A DNA stretch of 64,000 nucleotides from Romanomermis culicivorax (GCA_963922205.1 CAWUHX010000209.1:558001-622000), one strand, 5' to 3'; shown: positions 47,087-57,262, counted from the stretch's first letter. The notes: generated by a model not told the origin, from the sequence alone. Made by a program: numbers and translations.

Positions 47087-50000
47087 ATGTCCCAGCCCCC
47101 CAATGGACGCCGGACAAAGCAATACCTGGTCACGGACCCCCACGTGACCTACGGTCAGCCGCAGGTGCGGCAAAATAATCGGTATTTTCTAGTCGATGGT
47201 AAGCGACCTAAGTTTTTAAACTTAGTTAATCTTAAAAATTTATTGGGCAAAGCAGGATGTTATAGCCCACGGGTGTCTAGATGAAGGCCTAGACAATTGT
47301 AAAAATTTAGTGGGAACAAATTTGTTCTGTCAACTTGAAAAAGTGTGGCAAAGCTGCCGGTAGCGCAAAATTTGGACTTTTTGTGAAACTACATCATTCC
47401 TCTACACACATAGCGAGTTGAATAAATTCGTCTATGTGATGGGGAAGAAGTGGAGCGTAGCAACTAGTCGACTAGGGGTAGATAATTTCAAAATTATTTA
47501 AATTTTTAAATTCCATCTTAATTTAATTTTCTACGAATTTCCACATTTTGGGTAAATTAGTAAATATATTTTTAAATTCTTCTTGGAAATTCTTAATTTA
47601 TTAGTTGGATAGGCCGTTTTGGGCGTTGGATTGAGACGGCTAGCAGTCGAATGATGGAAGACGCAGGTGGTCTGTGCATGTACTCCCGTATAAGGTAGAA
47701 GTCGGGGCCGCACTTGTGTTTAACTATCTGCCAACACTAACCCAATATATGTTTGGTACCTTATTGTCCCCTGCTTGCAATTTCTTTTTTCTTTTTCCTT
47801 TTTGTGCTTACTATCTGTGGTGAAGGTAGAATTTAACCGATGTTTGTCCGCTTTGGGAAAAATTTTCATTAAAAAGTTGTAAACATTTCGCCTGAATTTT
47901 TTAGACTACAATGTCAAGCGCATTGTCAGAGTCCGTGAATGGGAACGGTGGTTCGCCACGAATTTTGGGAGATTTCTGTTGGAATTGACGGAACCGAAAT
48001 TGGTCGAAATAGGTAAGGTGGGGGAAATGATCGAAACCTTGAAGGTGAGCAGGTTTCGAGGACAGCCAATTATCGGGTTTGATACAGAGAAAGTTACTCA
48101 AGAGTATGTGAGTAAGGTTTTGGCGACTTCTGGGGTTGATAACCCAAAAGGGAAGGAGTTTGCGAGAGTCATTAGCTTCTCGACGGTAACTGGAGACACC
48201 TTTGTTGTAGATACTACGACAATCATGCCGAAGGAATGGACGCTCATTCATGAGCTCCTCGATTCGGACATGCTTCTCATTGGATACAACTTGGTTACAG
48301 ATCTGGTCGCCATCTGGAATGTTAATGGCGCAGGTAGAGAGCACCAGGATGTTGATCTAACACCGGAGATCAAGCATAGAGTAACATCTTTGTATGGCCG
48401 TTATTATGACGTAGCCAAGGTAGGAGACCAGTTGAACGGGAGATTTTTGGCAATGTCCAGGAAGTTGGGACTTTGCCCAGAGACTTTTAAGCTGAAAGGG
48501 TTGTTCACGGAGCTGTATCTGGCGGATATCGGTTATTTCCAAATCGATTTCCGTGAGAGAGCGCAAAGTGAACGATTCTGTAGGCATACGTTAACGCAGT
48601 TTGAAATACGGTATTCAGCACTGGACACCTACTACTCATTGTTGGTTTTCCTAGCGTTTTTCCACTATGAGTTAGCTATGGAAGTCAAGGTCGGATTCCA
48701 GTATTTTCCGCATGATTTGATGAAAGCGGATCAAATTCAGATAATGGCTTTCAGGTTGTATAGGTTTTTTAACATGATACATGGTGAAAATTTTCCGCAG
48801 ACTTTTTGCGGAAGTCCAGAGGTAGAAGAGCCGCAGTCATCGGCTATTTATCACGTGATGAGGCAGGAAGTGTATGCCCGTATGGCTGCCCAAATGGATA
48901 CCTCATTTGGAGGCTATACGGAGTACAGCTTCCCTCATTACGAGTCAAATCCGAAGAGAGGGAGAGAAGTAAGTATCCCTAAAGGTATTCATCCTGATTA
49001 TACCGTCAAGGAAAAAAGTAAGAATGTGGATGGTAACGATACGGTAAGTGAGGAAGAAGAGTTTGAAGAAGCTTTGTCGGAAAAGCAGATTAGAACTCGA
49101 ATTACGAAGAAGGTTGTAGATATGGTGAATCAAGGGAAGAGTTTCAGTAGACTTGATGAACCAGTATCTATGGTTTTGTACGAGAATTTCCTAAGGTATA
49201 GGAAAGAAACGAAGCAGTTGTTGGAGATAACATCTCTGGAAGTTGATTACCACGGGTATGAACTAGTCAGAGTTTCGAATGGTAAAGACTCGTATGTAAG
49301 ACAACACTGGAGTATGGATATCACTCCTTATTCTGAAATATTGAATGAGGACAATTTTAAGAATTTGGAGTCAGTGTGTAACAAAGTTCCACTTCAGTTT
49401 CATTTATTTTGGCCAGCTTGTAGAGAGGAAGTGGAAGAGTACCTTACCTCTCTCCTTGACCACAACTATTTGAGATCCTTTAGCCCTGAGGGAAAGGAAC
49501 AACTCTTGAAGATGTTGTGGAGGGGAGATAGGTATGGTCAGTATTTATCATTTTTGAATAGTCTTCCAGTAATGGAGGTGCATACGCCAACAAAGGGCAA
49601 TGCGATTACATGTTGGGGAAATCATTTCGGATTTTTGCCGATCCGATTTTGGCCCAAGACAAAGTCATGGGAGCAAAGACCGGAAGATAAGAGGAAGCAT
49701 TTGGCGGAGTGTCCGCAGTACAATGATAATCCGTACTGCTATCAGAGGTTTTACTTCCGCCAGATAGCATTCCGAGTTCCAGGTTTGCGATACCCAATAG
49801 ATATGAGTGAGGACGCAATGAAGGAGAATCAGAAGAAGAACGTGTTAGCGTATCAACCTGAATACATTCCAGGTTACGAGCCGCCATTTTTGGAGATGAT
49901 ATTGCTGTCCGATGCTCCAGGTTTCATGATTACGCATATTGGCGATAAGGTTGTAGTGAGGCCGACAGGTAAGCAGCCAGCAGTGCCGGTTACAGGCACT

Positions 50001-51203
50001 GAGGTAAGCACAACAGTGAGTGGACAATCTGGAGTTAATATGAATAGTATGGATAAGGTGCAGGGGATGCAGGCTGAGCCTGTTGCGGCGAAAGCACAGC
50101 AACAAGCGATACCTGCAGACCTCAACACCCCCATAGACTTGAATCAGATAGGAGACGATTTAGAAGTGGACAAGGAGGTCACTGTTGAATCATTGATACA
50201 GCCTGATCAAGAAACACAGGTAACCTCTTTACTAGATCAGACAGAGAGTCTACTTTCTGGAATGGATGTCAGGGCAGAGCAAATGCTGGATGAAAGCAAT
50301 CTGATAACGATTGCTGCAAGTCCAACAATAGAGGAGATTGAAGCAAGGCTCAGGGAGCGAGCTGAAAAGGAAATTGAAAGGCAGAAGGAGATTTTCGCTA
50401 AACAGCTTGCGGAGCAAAAAGCGAGATTAGATCAGCAGCAGAAGCAGCTGGAGCAGGTATTGGCTGGTTTTACTGCGCAGCCGACGCCTCTGGCAGCGCC
50501 TACAGTCGTGCAAGCTACGGCCATGCCGCCTACTGCTTATCATATCCCGAAATTGCCGGTGCAGCCAGCTAGTACGCAGGTCATCCAACCTGCGGTCAGC
50601 AAGGTTAGGCCGACAGTTCAAGTAGCGCCCAGAGATCCAAGTATGGACAGTGGTATACCAGGTATGTATACTGCCGAGGAAGTCAGAAAGTTCAGAGCCG
50701 AAGGTCGTACAAATGATCAGACTAAAAGATTAGGAAGGAGAAAGTTAGCCCGAAGAGCCAATAGGGCTAAGAGGAGAGATGAAGAGGATGTTATTGAAAT
50801 TAGTGATGGTGAAGGAGAACAGACAGGGAGTGCTATGTCTGTGGACTTGAAGTTTGCAGGATCTACAACTTTATTGATGGATTCAACCAAGTCCAAGACT
50901 GGAACTACGCCGACGAGCCTGATGCCTGGAACCAAAAGTTCTACAAGTCAGGTGCAGTCGACGGTTGCTTCGGCTAAAGTACCTAGTAAATCGTCTGCAT
51001 CTCAGGTAAGTGCAACGACGAAAAGTACTTTGGCTAAGCCCGTGTCTAAAGTGGATAAGACTTCTCAGCAGAACCAGAGCAGTTCCCCAGGGAAAAAAGT
51101 TGTTTCTAAACCCTCTACGTCGGAACCGACTAAACTGGTCAAGAGAAGTAGAGATAAGGAAGTAACTTTGGAGTACCTGAGTTCTGTTTTGAGAGACTAC
51201 TGA
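47087..51203 (+). CDS. Retrotransposon 3' gene with a DEDDy 3'-5' exonuclease domain, 1,136 aa
   Basis: The model is exon 1 47087-47198 (ATG, MSQPPNGRRTK), a 706-bp intron with donor G|GTAAGC and acceptor TTTTTTAG, then exon 2 47905-51203. The phase agrees (VD|DYNVKR). The N-terminal domain has the four acidic residues of RNase D/WRN/EXD2-type exonucleases: IIGFDTE (D97, E99), LIGYNLVTD (N166, D170) and IRYSALD (Y274, D278), plus hydrophobic strands around each. The YxxxD in motif III marks the DEDDy subclass. A central region of about 400 residues has no domain I recognise and includes Trp/Cys/His-rich CWGNHFGFLPIRFW. The last third is disordered with a Glu/Gln coiled coil (KEIERQKEIFAKQLAEQKAR). 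Domain order and place after integrase are unlike env: there is no signal peptide or membrane segment. The activity is inferred from motifs only. Confidence 0.75.
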
Positions 51204-52220
51204 TATGTCCATAAGAAGTTTCCCTTGGTGAAGGGAAGAATAGATTTTTCGACACCGGAGGTGATCGAATTTTTTGCTCAGGATATGCCAGATGATAATA
51301 GAAATCAAATCATCTGGGCATTGGTGAATAATGGAGTAGAGGAGCTTTACGAGAACTATGGGGATCACTTTGATGTTCAAGGTGGTTTCCTGTATGATCA
51401 TGTAAATGTTCCTGAGCCCATTTGGGAGTATATTTGGCTCAAGTTCATGCCAAATTGGTTTCATCATTTTGATGCGGAAATAGTAATGGCAGCCGTGAGA
51501 TACTTATGTACCATGGTTTTGCTAAAGTTAGAACAGCAGCAGTTAGGCTCAAGACATATTGGTGCAGTCGATGCACGGGCCAAATCATTTGTCATGGAAA
51601 GGTATTATTCTATCTATCTGCGGGGAGAAGGTAGTACTGCATTCAGGGAAGCATATGCCAACCGAATGCAGGAACACCAACAAACTGCAGTGGATATGGC
51701 AGCGAAAAGAAGGTTGTCAGACATGGTTCAGAAATTTTCTGGTAAATTCCAGAAGGCTGAGGATGAGGAGGGGCAACCCTTCAAGATTCCCATTTTAACA
51801 GAGAGACAACCTAGAGATACATCCAGGTCCAGGAGCCAGCACTCGCGACAATCGTCTCACTCGCAGGGTCGGCACCAGCCTGGAGTATTCAAATTACCAT
51901 ATGCGAATCAACAGAGTCAAGGAAGGTCCAGTACCTCAGCTTCTGGAGTATCTTCCGTAAGTTCCACTCAGGCCTCGTACCAGAGGGGAACTGGAGGGGG
52001 ATATGGCCGAGGCTGGGGTCAGGGACAGGGTCAAGGAAGACCCTTCAAAATGGTTAATCCGCAACCGTATAGAGGACAGGCGATGGGCGGACCCCCTCGT
52101 GCGGCCCAACCTCGAGGAGTTTTTGGGGGATTCCTCAGGGGTCGTCGAGCTCGGGGTGGTCCCTACCCTCGCCGTGGTAGCTTCCAATACGGCGGTCATG
52201 GTGGCGGCGGGCAACAATAA
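51204..52220 (+). CDS. RGG-box C-terminal part of the 3' gene, separated by one TGA
   Basis: This is the same frame as the exonuclease gene, directly after its TGA (LRDY, stop, YVHKKFPLVKG). About 338 codons are open. The first 150 residues look folded (PEVIEFFAQDMPDDN, EPIWEYIWLKFMPNWF). The rest is Ser/Gln-rich and ends in repeated Gly/Arg (GGGYGRGWGQGQGQGR, RGVFGGFLRGRRARGG), which suggests RNA binding. No ATG lies near the beginning, so separate translation is unlikely. More probably the two parts form one protein of about 1,475 residues, and the TGA is a point mutation or a readthrough site. Confidence 0.65.
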   Translation, partial: YVHKKFPLVKGRIDFSTPEVIEFFAQDMPDDNRNQIIWALVNNGVEELYENYGDHFDVQGGFLYDHVNVPEPIWEYIWLKFMPNWFHHFDAEIVMAAVRYLCTMVLLKLEQQQLGSRHIGAVDARAKSFVMERYYSIYLRGEGSTAFREAYANRMQEHQQTAVDMAAKRRLSDMVQKFSGKFQKAEDEEGQPFKIPILTERQPRDTSRSRSQHSRQSSHSQGRHQPGVFKLPYANQQSQGRSSTSASGVSSVSSTQASYQRGTGGGYGRGWGQGQGQGRPFKMVNPQPYRGQAMGGPPRAAQPRGVFGGFLRGRRARGGPYPRRGSFQYGGHGGGGQQ

Positions 52221-52961
52221 TTTCATATAGCCGCACACTTCTTGGACCAAAATTCGTTATTTCGTACAAATTGTATTTCAAAAAACACAAAATACAAAAA
52301 CACAAGTAAAATACAAAATACAAAAAAAATATATATCTCGTTTTATTGTTGCTTTAAAATTTTAAATTTTTTCTCGTTTCCGGTGCCCAAAAGCTGCCCG
52401 GCGAAATTCGTCTTTCCGTCCATCTTATTTCGGGCGTGTACATAGCCCTCCTATTTTTCTCGTTTACTTTCAGGGCCTGAAAAAGATGAAGATGTGAAAA
52501 TTTTAATTGCATTTATAAAATTTTTGTAATTAGATATTTGAAGTATTTTATGGACAATGTTTTTTACTGAGTAGATTTATATTGGACGGAGCGACATGGC
52601 GAGCGGCCGACCGTGGAGGAAGCGCACCTGAGGCACCTCATCACCGAAGCTGTAAAAACCAGTACATGGGAGAAGAGGAACGGCGACGCCCCGGATCTAG
52701 GCACAGATTGACGTCAAAGTTCAGGCTGAACTACGTTCGTGATCGTTTCCGGTAGCCTGAAAAGGAGTGCCCTGCCGAATGGATTGGTCAAGGTCGCCGT
52801 CACCTGAAGGACCTGGTAGGGGCTGGATCACATTTTGGAGGGGGTAGCCCCAAAAATTTGTTTTCCGAGGGGAAAACTGTTATGCAGTCGGGGCCTCAGT
52901 ATGAGACTCAGGCTGCAGAAAGGTTTTCACCTCCCGTTGGTCAGTTTTGAGGGCTGAGGGA
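52221..52961 (+). other. 3' untranslated region of copy B
   Basis: AT-rich, A-run-containing DNA comes first, then a GC-richer part from about 52580. The last bases before the LTR, GAGGGCTGAGGGA, are purine-rich and could serve as the polypurine tract; GGAGGGGG at about 52838 is an alternative. I see no gene. Confidence 0.5.
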
Positions 52962-53440
52962 TGTTGAGGTGGTCTCAGGTGCACGTGTTCAGCTTCCGGC
53001 GTCGGTGCGCAGGCGGTTGGACCCGGTGAAAAGTGGCAAAAAAAGAATGATATATTTGCATAGATGTATGCTGCCACTGTTTCGCGGTTTTTCTGTTTGT
53101 TAGTCAGTGTTGAAAAAGATTTGTTTATGGAGCGACGCTGCCATCGCCTTTCTACAATATTTTTGTTTATTATTGTTTATTTGGCGTCGCCACTAGCTAC
53201 CCAATACACATTGAACCCGTAAGTGTATTGTTTTGTGAGCGTAGAGGTTGGAGTTTATAAGAGTAGGAAGTGGAGACTTGGGTAGGATCTCCTGAGGTAC
53301 GTGCCAAGGTGTTCTGCCTGAGGTTTAGTGAAAGTTCTGGCGAGTATCTGGTGAAACGTCTGGGAGAGTTTTGTGTTTATTGTTGTTGTTAGCATGTGGT
53401 CAGAACTGTTGCATAGTGTTGACCCTACAGCTGCCTAACA
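52962..53440 (+). repeat. 3' LTR of the block, 479 bp
   Basis: It begins TGTTGAGGTGGTCTCAGG and ends CTGCCTAACA. It has the same length and most of the same bases as the LTR at 19223. It is followed by TTTC, the right copy of the target duplication, and then by penton coding sequence. Confidence 0.92.
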
Positions 53441-53964
53441 TTTCTCTCCAACAGTATATAAGTTAATATTCACAGCTCTATTTAAAAAATCATCAGCAGT
53501 TGCATAGGCCTCAGTATTGGTAGAGCTAAATCCGAGAAGCTATATTAACCATTTGCTTATATCGATTTTACGTAAGATTGTACCACTTTTTATTTTCAAA
53601 TTAACTAATCCTCTACTATGTTCATCGTATGAAAACATGATTTCCATGTTAGTTCCGGCAATAGCTGCTCCAACTTTTGCATTCAACTCCTCAATTAATT
53701 CAGATATGGTAAAGTAATGTTTTTCAAAAACTATTACTTTAATTTTTTTGACCTTATTTCCGACACCATCCGTAATTAACATTATTACATTATCTCCACC
53801 GTGATTGGTAAATGGTAGGGGTATATTATTTCACTTAGCCCTACCTCCCAGCTTCCATCTAGTTTTAAACGGTAAGGTAGATGGGCTGAAAAATCAGAGG
53901 GCTTGTTTCCATTTTTGCTATCACTAGGTAATGTGATATAAAATTGATCTTCAAAGGTTGTCAT
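53441..53964 (-). pseudogene. Penton (minor capsid) gene, 5' part
   Basis: ATG at 53964 starts MTTFEDQFYITLPSDSKNG, and WEVGLSEIIYP follows; both are typical of the N-terminus of the Polinton penton family. The frame is lost by a single-base shift near 53800. It continues as ITDGVGNKVKKIKV... to an in-frame TAG at 53540-53542 and then reads on (LLGFSSTNTEAYATADDF) up to the retrotransposon border. Its 3' part is at 18835-19222. The gene thus has a frameshift, at least two stops and a 34.2-kb insertion. The protein would cap capsid vertices. Confidence 0.8.
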
Positions 53965-54082
53965 TATTTATAATGTTGTTTGCTGTTGCTATAGGTATGG
54001 TCTTCAATGAATTAGATGACTGTAATACTGTCGGTACGGGGCTAGGTAATAAACATCCTATACAAGCGCACAAAAGACCAAC

Positions 54083-54286
54083 CTACAGTTGTGTATTATT
54101 ATTGTAGAGAGATAAACTTATTATAGCTGTAATGACTACAACGTATATTAGTATGACCTGACTGAAGAAAACCACTTCGTTTCGAGGTAGACATTTTCCA
54201 AAAAACTCCCAAACGCTAATGCGAGACGATTCTGAACGCGTACTATTACTACTATCCATTTCAAAATAAAAATTTTTATTTAACAA
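54083..54286 (-). CDS. Small single-pass membrane protein of Polintons, 67 aa
   Basis: After a polar Ser-rich N-terminus come WEFFGKCLPRNEVVFFSQ and a C-terminal hydrophobic segment of about 20 residues (VILIYVVVITAIISLSLY). The FFGKCLPRNEVVFF-type block next to a membrane helix recurs in small proteins of many animal Polintons, which is the basis of the call. The function is unknown; a membrane or capsid-lining role is a guess. It lies between protease and penton on the same strand and is intact. Confidence 0.6.
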   Translation of the reverse strand: MLNKNFYFEMDSSNSTRSESSRISVWEFFGKCLPRNEVVFFSQVILIYVVVITAIISLSLYNNNTQL

Positions 54287-54564
54287 CTAAACACTCAGTT
54301 ATAAATTTATAAAAAAGCGGAGCTACTAAAATAACCAATAAAATTATACAAAAATATAAAGGATGCGGAGCTATTAAAGTGAAGCAAAATTTATATATAT
54401 AAATACATATAGAAGGAGTTAACTTTTTACAAACGTGTACATAATTTATTTCGCAAGTGACCTTTTACAGAAAATTTACAATGAAAAAACTTACAAATCA
54501 ATTTATCATTATAAACAAAATTTGTGTTACTGAAACTTTAAAACATTTTATACATAGGAACATG

Positions 54565-54939
54565 TCACACTTTATAATACAAAAAATATAAAGTATATAT
54601 ACCACAAACCCTACTATTAAAATTTTGTAAATGTTTCTTATTTGTATATATTATTAAAGCATTTTTGTTAATATAATTTATAAAAGCAGGAATAACTGGT
54701 GGTAAACCATAAGAATCAAAATAATATACAGAGTTAGCATTATCAAAATACATAGCTATCCAATGACTTCCTTTTTGAAAAGATGTATCAGTGTTTGCAA
54801 TTAAAGCCGCAGGTCTTTTAACTATCTTCGGCAGAGTATTGCAAGCAAAAACCCCTAAAAAATTTTCTGATAATAGCACATCTTGTTGAACATAATATGT
54901 CAATTCAAAGTTGTTCATCGTAATCGTTGTCGTCATCAT
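54565..54939 (-). CDS. Adenovirus-type cysteine protease (Polinton PRO), 124 aa
   Basis: The catalytic residues are in the order expected for the C5/Ulp1-like fold: His59 in [10 protein letters not shown], Asp75 in YYFDSYG, Gln105, and Cys112 in [11 protein letters not shown]. In Polintons this enzyme is thought to process capsid proteins. The start overlaps the end of the integrase frame by about 35 bp. It stops soon after the cysteine helix, which is shorter than many relatives, so the last helices may be missing. All catalytic positions remain. Confidence 0.8.
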   Translation of the reverse strand: MMTTTITMNNFELTYYVQQDVLLSENFLGVFACNTLPKIVKRPAALIANTDTSFQKGSHWIAMYFDNANSVYYFDSYGLPPVIPAFINYINKNALIIYTNKKHLQNFNSRVCGIYTLYFLYYKV

Positions 54940-56015
54940 CGTTTTGTATATCCTTTTCTAAAATCCAGCTGTTGAATTTTTCAGGATAACCCCACCACTT
55001 CACAAGTACTCTATTCTGACCATCCGGTAAACGTTTAGTCTTCAAAACCTTTTCAATTTTGTATTCTTTGATATTAGGATTAAAATCAATGTTCTGTAGT
55101 TCTTTTTCATAAAAACGTCCTTCTATATCTTCGCCTTCCAGATCTTGAATTGTATAAAGTATATGATTTCGGGTCTTCACAATATGCATTACTTTGAAAA
55201 CTTCTTCACTCCATTGAGGTAAATAACCTTTGTCAAATACACCTCTATGTTTACTAATTCGCACGTAATCTCCTATATCAATCTTAGACTTTCTAGTGTA
55301 TAATCTTTCAGGGTAGAGTCTTTGCCATATAATTTTTTCATTAGAATAATCTACATTAATAGGTTTTTTCTTAATGGATCTATGAACAGAGTGATTGTAG
55401 TTGGAAACAACTGAGGGTAAAATATCAATCCATTTATAAGTAGTAAACTCTGTGAAATACTTAATTTAGTTTTTAAAGTTCTATTAAACCGTTCCACTAT
55501 TGAGCATTTAATGTCCTCGTTTTGAGAAGTAAAAAAATGTATATCATTAGTTTTCAATAATTTTTGGAAATCTTTGTTGACAAATTCTTTTCCTTTATCG
55601 CTGCCACTCTCCAAGGGATTCGACCTCTTTTTAAAATATTTTGAAAAGCATCACAAACATTCTTTGAATGTTTTGATTTTAATGGTTCAACCCATGGGTA
55701 TTTACTTAATACATCTATACATGTAAGCATAAATTTGTATCCATCATTAAAATCTGCTAAAGAAGACATATCTGCCAAATCAATTTCCCATTGCTGATCC
55801 ATAGCTGTAACACAAATACGATTACGTGAAAATTTTTTGTTGACTTGTTTATGTAAAGTATAACTATCTTGTTTTGAAAGCCAATCTTTAACATTTTTAC
55901 GTGTAATATTTTTACGGTGTTTTCTAGCTTCAGCATATAATTTTTCAATACTAGAAAAAGCTGTAGGATTTCTGTGTAAATTTTTGTATAATTTCGAAAG
56001 TAAGGTGTTCATCAC
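54905..56015 (-). pseudogene. Polinton integrase with C-terminal chromodomain, frameshifted
   Basis: Three consecutive frames on the minus strand make one retroviral-type integrase. In 56015-~55610 are WLSKQDSYTLHKQ, QWEIDLADM (first catalytic Asp) and DVLSKYPWVEPL. In ~55615-55460 are DKGKEF (second Asp) and VERFNRT (Glu). From about 55460 to 54905 are GDYVRISK (SH3-like) and a chromodomain with EYKIEKVLK and VLVKWWGYPEKFNSW. Shifts lie near 55612 and near 55460. The chromodomain should bind methylated histone tails and guide insertion to silent chromatin, which suits an element sitting in satellite DNA. The last segment (55264-54905) is long enough that a separate chromodomain protein cannot be ruled out. 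Confidence 0.85.
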
Positions 56016-56047
56016 TCTAGTACAAAGGAGTATACCGTCTAAGTGCT

Positions 56048-56875
56048 CTAGCTTTGCGTCGTATCTTCTTTTCTGTTGAATGAATCGTCTTTGATATCTT
56101 CCTCGGCACCACTTGAAAATAAATCAACACCTTTCACAAGTGGTTTATTCAACCGTTTGACACTACTAACTGTATGATCATCTGATTCTTCCGGAGGTGT
56201 ATGGTAGGAGAGTTTCCGAGGTAAAGCGAATAACATTTTACGTAACGGGTTTCCTATAGCCTCTAATGGTACATTATATTTTTTCAAAGCGTTAACAAAC
56301 TCATCTACTCCAAGCATTTGCGTAATTTTTGAACGTTTATGAGACAAATCATGTAATAAATCAATAATATGTGATCCTTCAATTAATTTTCCATCAATTA
56401 ATACTTCACCTTGCTTATTAACATTTATACTAGGGTTAAGTCGCATGTGTTCCAATAATAAGGATGCTGAGCGTTTAAACTGTTTAGGAATACCGCTAAG
56501 TAACTTTTCATCGTTCAGCCAATTTTTTTCCTTTTGTTTCAAATCATCACTATCATTCTCATCTTCTTCATTATCAATAACTTTTTGTTTTAAAATCACT
56601 GTAGTAGGTTGAGCCTTTTCATGTTCAAAAGTTAAATATTGTGAAAATAGTTGCGAGTACATTTTGTATTGTTCTTCGGGCATTAACCTATTATCTTTCA
56701 AAATGCGCTCTAGCTCATTACGATACATGTCAACTTGCTTAGCTATACCTGTCTTTTCATTTGAACTCGTCATTAAAGAAGAACCCTGAGAGTTTTTCAA
56801 TTTATTCAGAACCTCCTGAGGTATAAGAGCAAATTTATTAGCAAATTTCATTCTATAATAATTTCTCTGTAACAA
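56048..56875 (-). CDS. Polinton PY-type protein, 275 aa
   Basis: It has an N-terminal coiled-coil-like region with MYRNELERILKDN, an acidic linker, and a conserved-looking domain with LLSGIPKQFKRSASLLLEHM, GEVLIDGKLIEGSHIIDLLH and LKKYNVPLEAIGNP. This pattern (IP..., LL..L, GS.I.DLL, NVP) is seen in the PY-type protein that accompanies Polinton capsid genes; its role is not established. It is intact. Its start overlaps the previous gene by 23 bp, consistent with tight packing on the minus strand. Confidence 0.6.
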   Translation of the reverse strand: MLQRNYYRMKFANKFALIPQEVLNKLKNSQGSSLMTSSNEKTGIAKQVDMYRNELERILKDNRLMPEEQYKMYSQLFSQYLTFEHEKAQPTTVILKQKVIDNEEDENDSDDLKQKEKNWLNDEKLLSGIPKQFKRSASLLLEHMRLNPSINVNKQGEVLIDGKLIEGSHIIDLLHDLSHKRSKITQMLGVDEFVNALKKYNVPLEAIGNPLRKMLFALPRKLSYHTPPEESDDHTVSSVKRLNKPLVKGVDLFSSGAEEDIKDDSFNRKEDTTQS

Positions 56876-57065
56876 AACTTGCTAATGTAGATAATAAAAC
56901 GGGTAGTACTAGAGGTAAAAATGCTCCACCACTTTGAACAATTCTTACACGTTTATTATGTAAATCTTTTTTCTTGTTTTTTTCGTGTCTTGTAGCTAAA
57001 CCTCTAAGCAATAATTTATGTTTCGCCAATTTCTTTTTTAAGTTTGAATTAATAGGAATTTTCAC
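56853..57065 (-). CDS. Small basic protein with hydrophobic tail (PX-like), 70 aa
   Basis: The N-terminal half is strongly basic (NLKKKLAKHKLLLRG, KNKKKDLHNKRVR). It is followed by QSGGAFLPLVLPVLLSTL, a GGAFLP motif and hydrophobic end typical of small Polinton proteins that have been compared with adenovirus core or membrane-lytic peptides. It may bind DNA or membrane. It is intact. Confidence 0.55.
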   Translation of the reverse strand: MKIPINSNLKKKLAKHKLLLRGLATRHEKNKKKDLHNKRVRIVQSGGAFLPLVLPVLLSTLASFVTEKLL

Positions 57066-57262
57066 ATATACAACAGATCAAATCGGGGGAAGAATGTTGA
57101 AGAAAAGCACATCTTTGAACACGATTTGAATTTTCCAACACATTGAGCTCGTGAATATATTTCTTTAATCTAGAAGCCATACAAAACAGACCATACAGTA
57201 CAGAAAAATTTTACAATAATGACCACATGATGAGTAAACATTGAAATATTTATTGTATTACA

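Larger units (their letters stand above)
19223..53440 (+). mobile_element. Composite Ty3/gypsy LTR-retrotransposon block inside the penton gene
   Basis: The block starts and ends with 479-bp LTRs (TGTTGAGG...GCCTAACA) and is bordered by TTTC. It contains copy A to about 26905, foreign DNA with a MATH/BTB-like gene, an inverted satellite segment, and copy B from its own 5' LTR at 39076. A simple full-length element of this family should run LTR, gag-pol, 3' gene, LTR, about 14.4 kb as at 39076-53440. The outer LTR pair differs at roughly a dozen places by eye, while the inner LTR at 39076 is clearly more diverged from both. This makes the outer pair the original insertion and the inside a later rearrangement. 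Confidence 0.75.

Noticed and set aside
50883-51467. 194-codon minus-strand frame across the exonuclease gene end
   Set aside because: It is antisense to the 3' gene with low-complexity content; the sense frame has clear domains.
47087-52220. env-like glycoprotein gene in the 3' position
   Set aside because: There is no signal peptide, membrane segment or cysteine-rich ectodomain; exonuclease motifs and RNA-binding ends are present instead.
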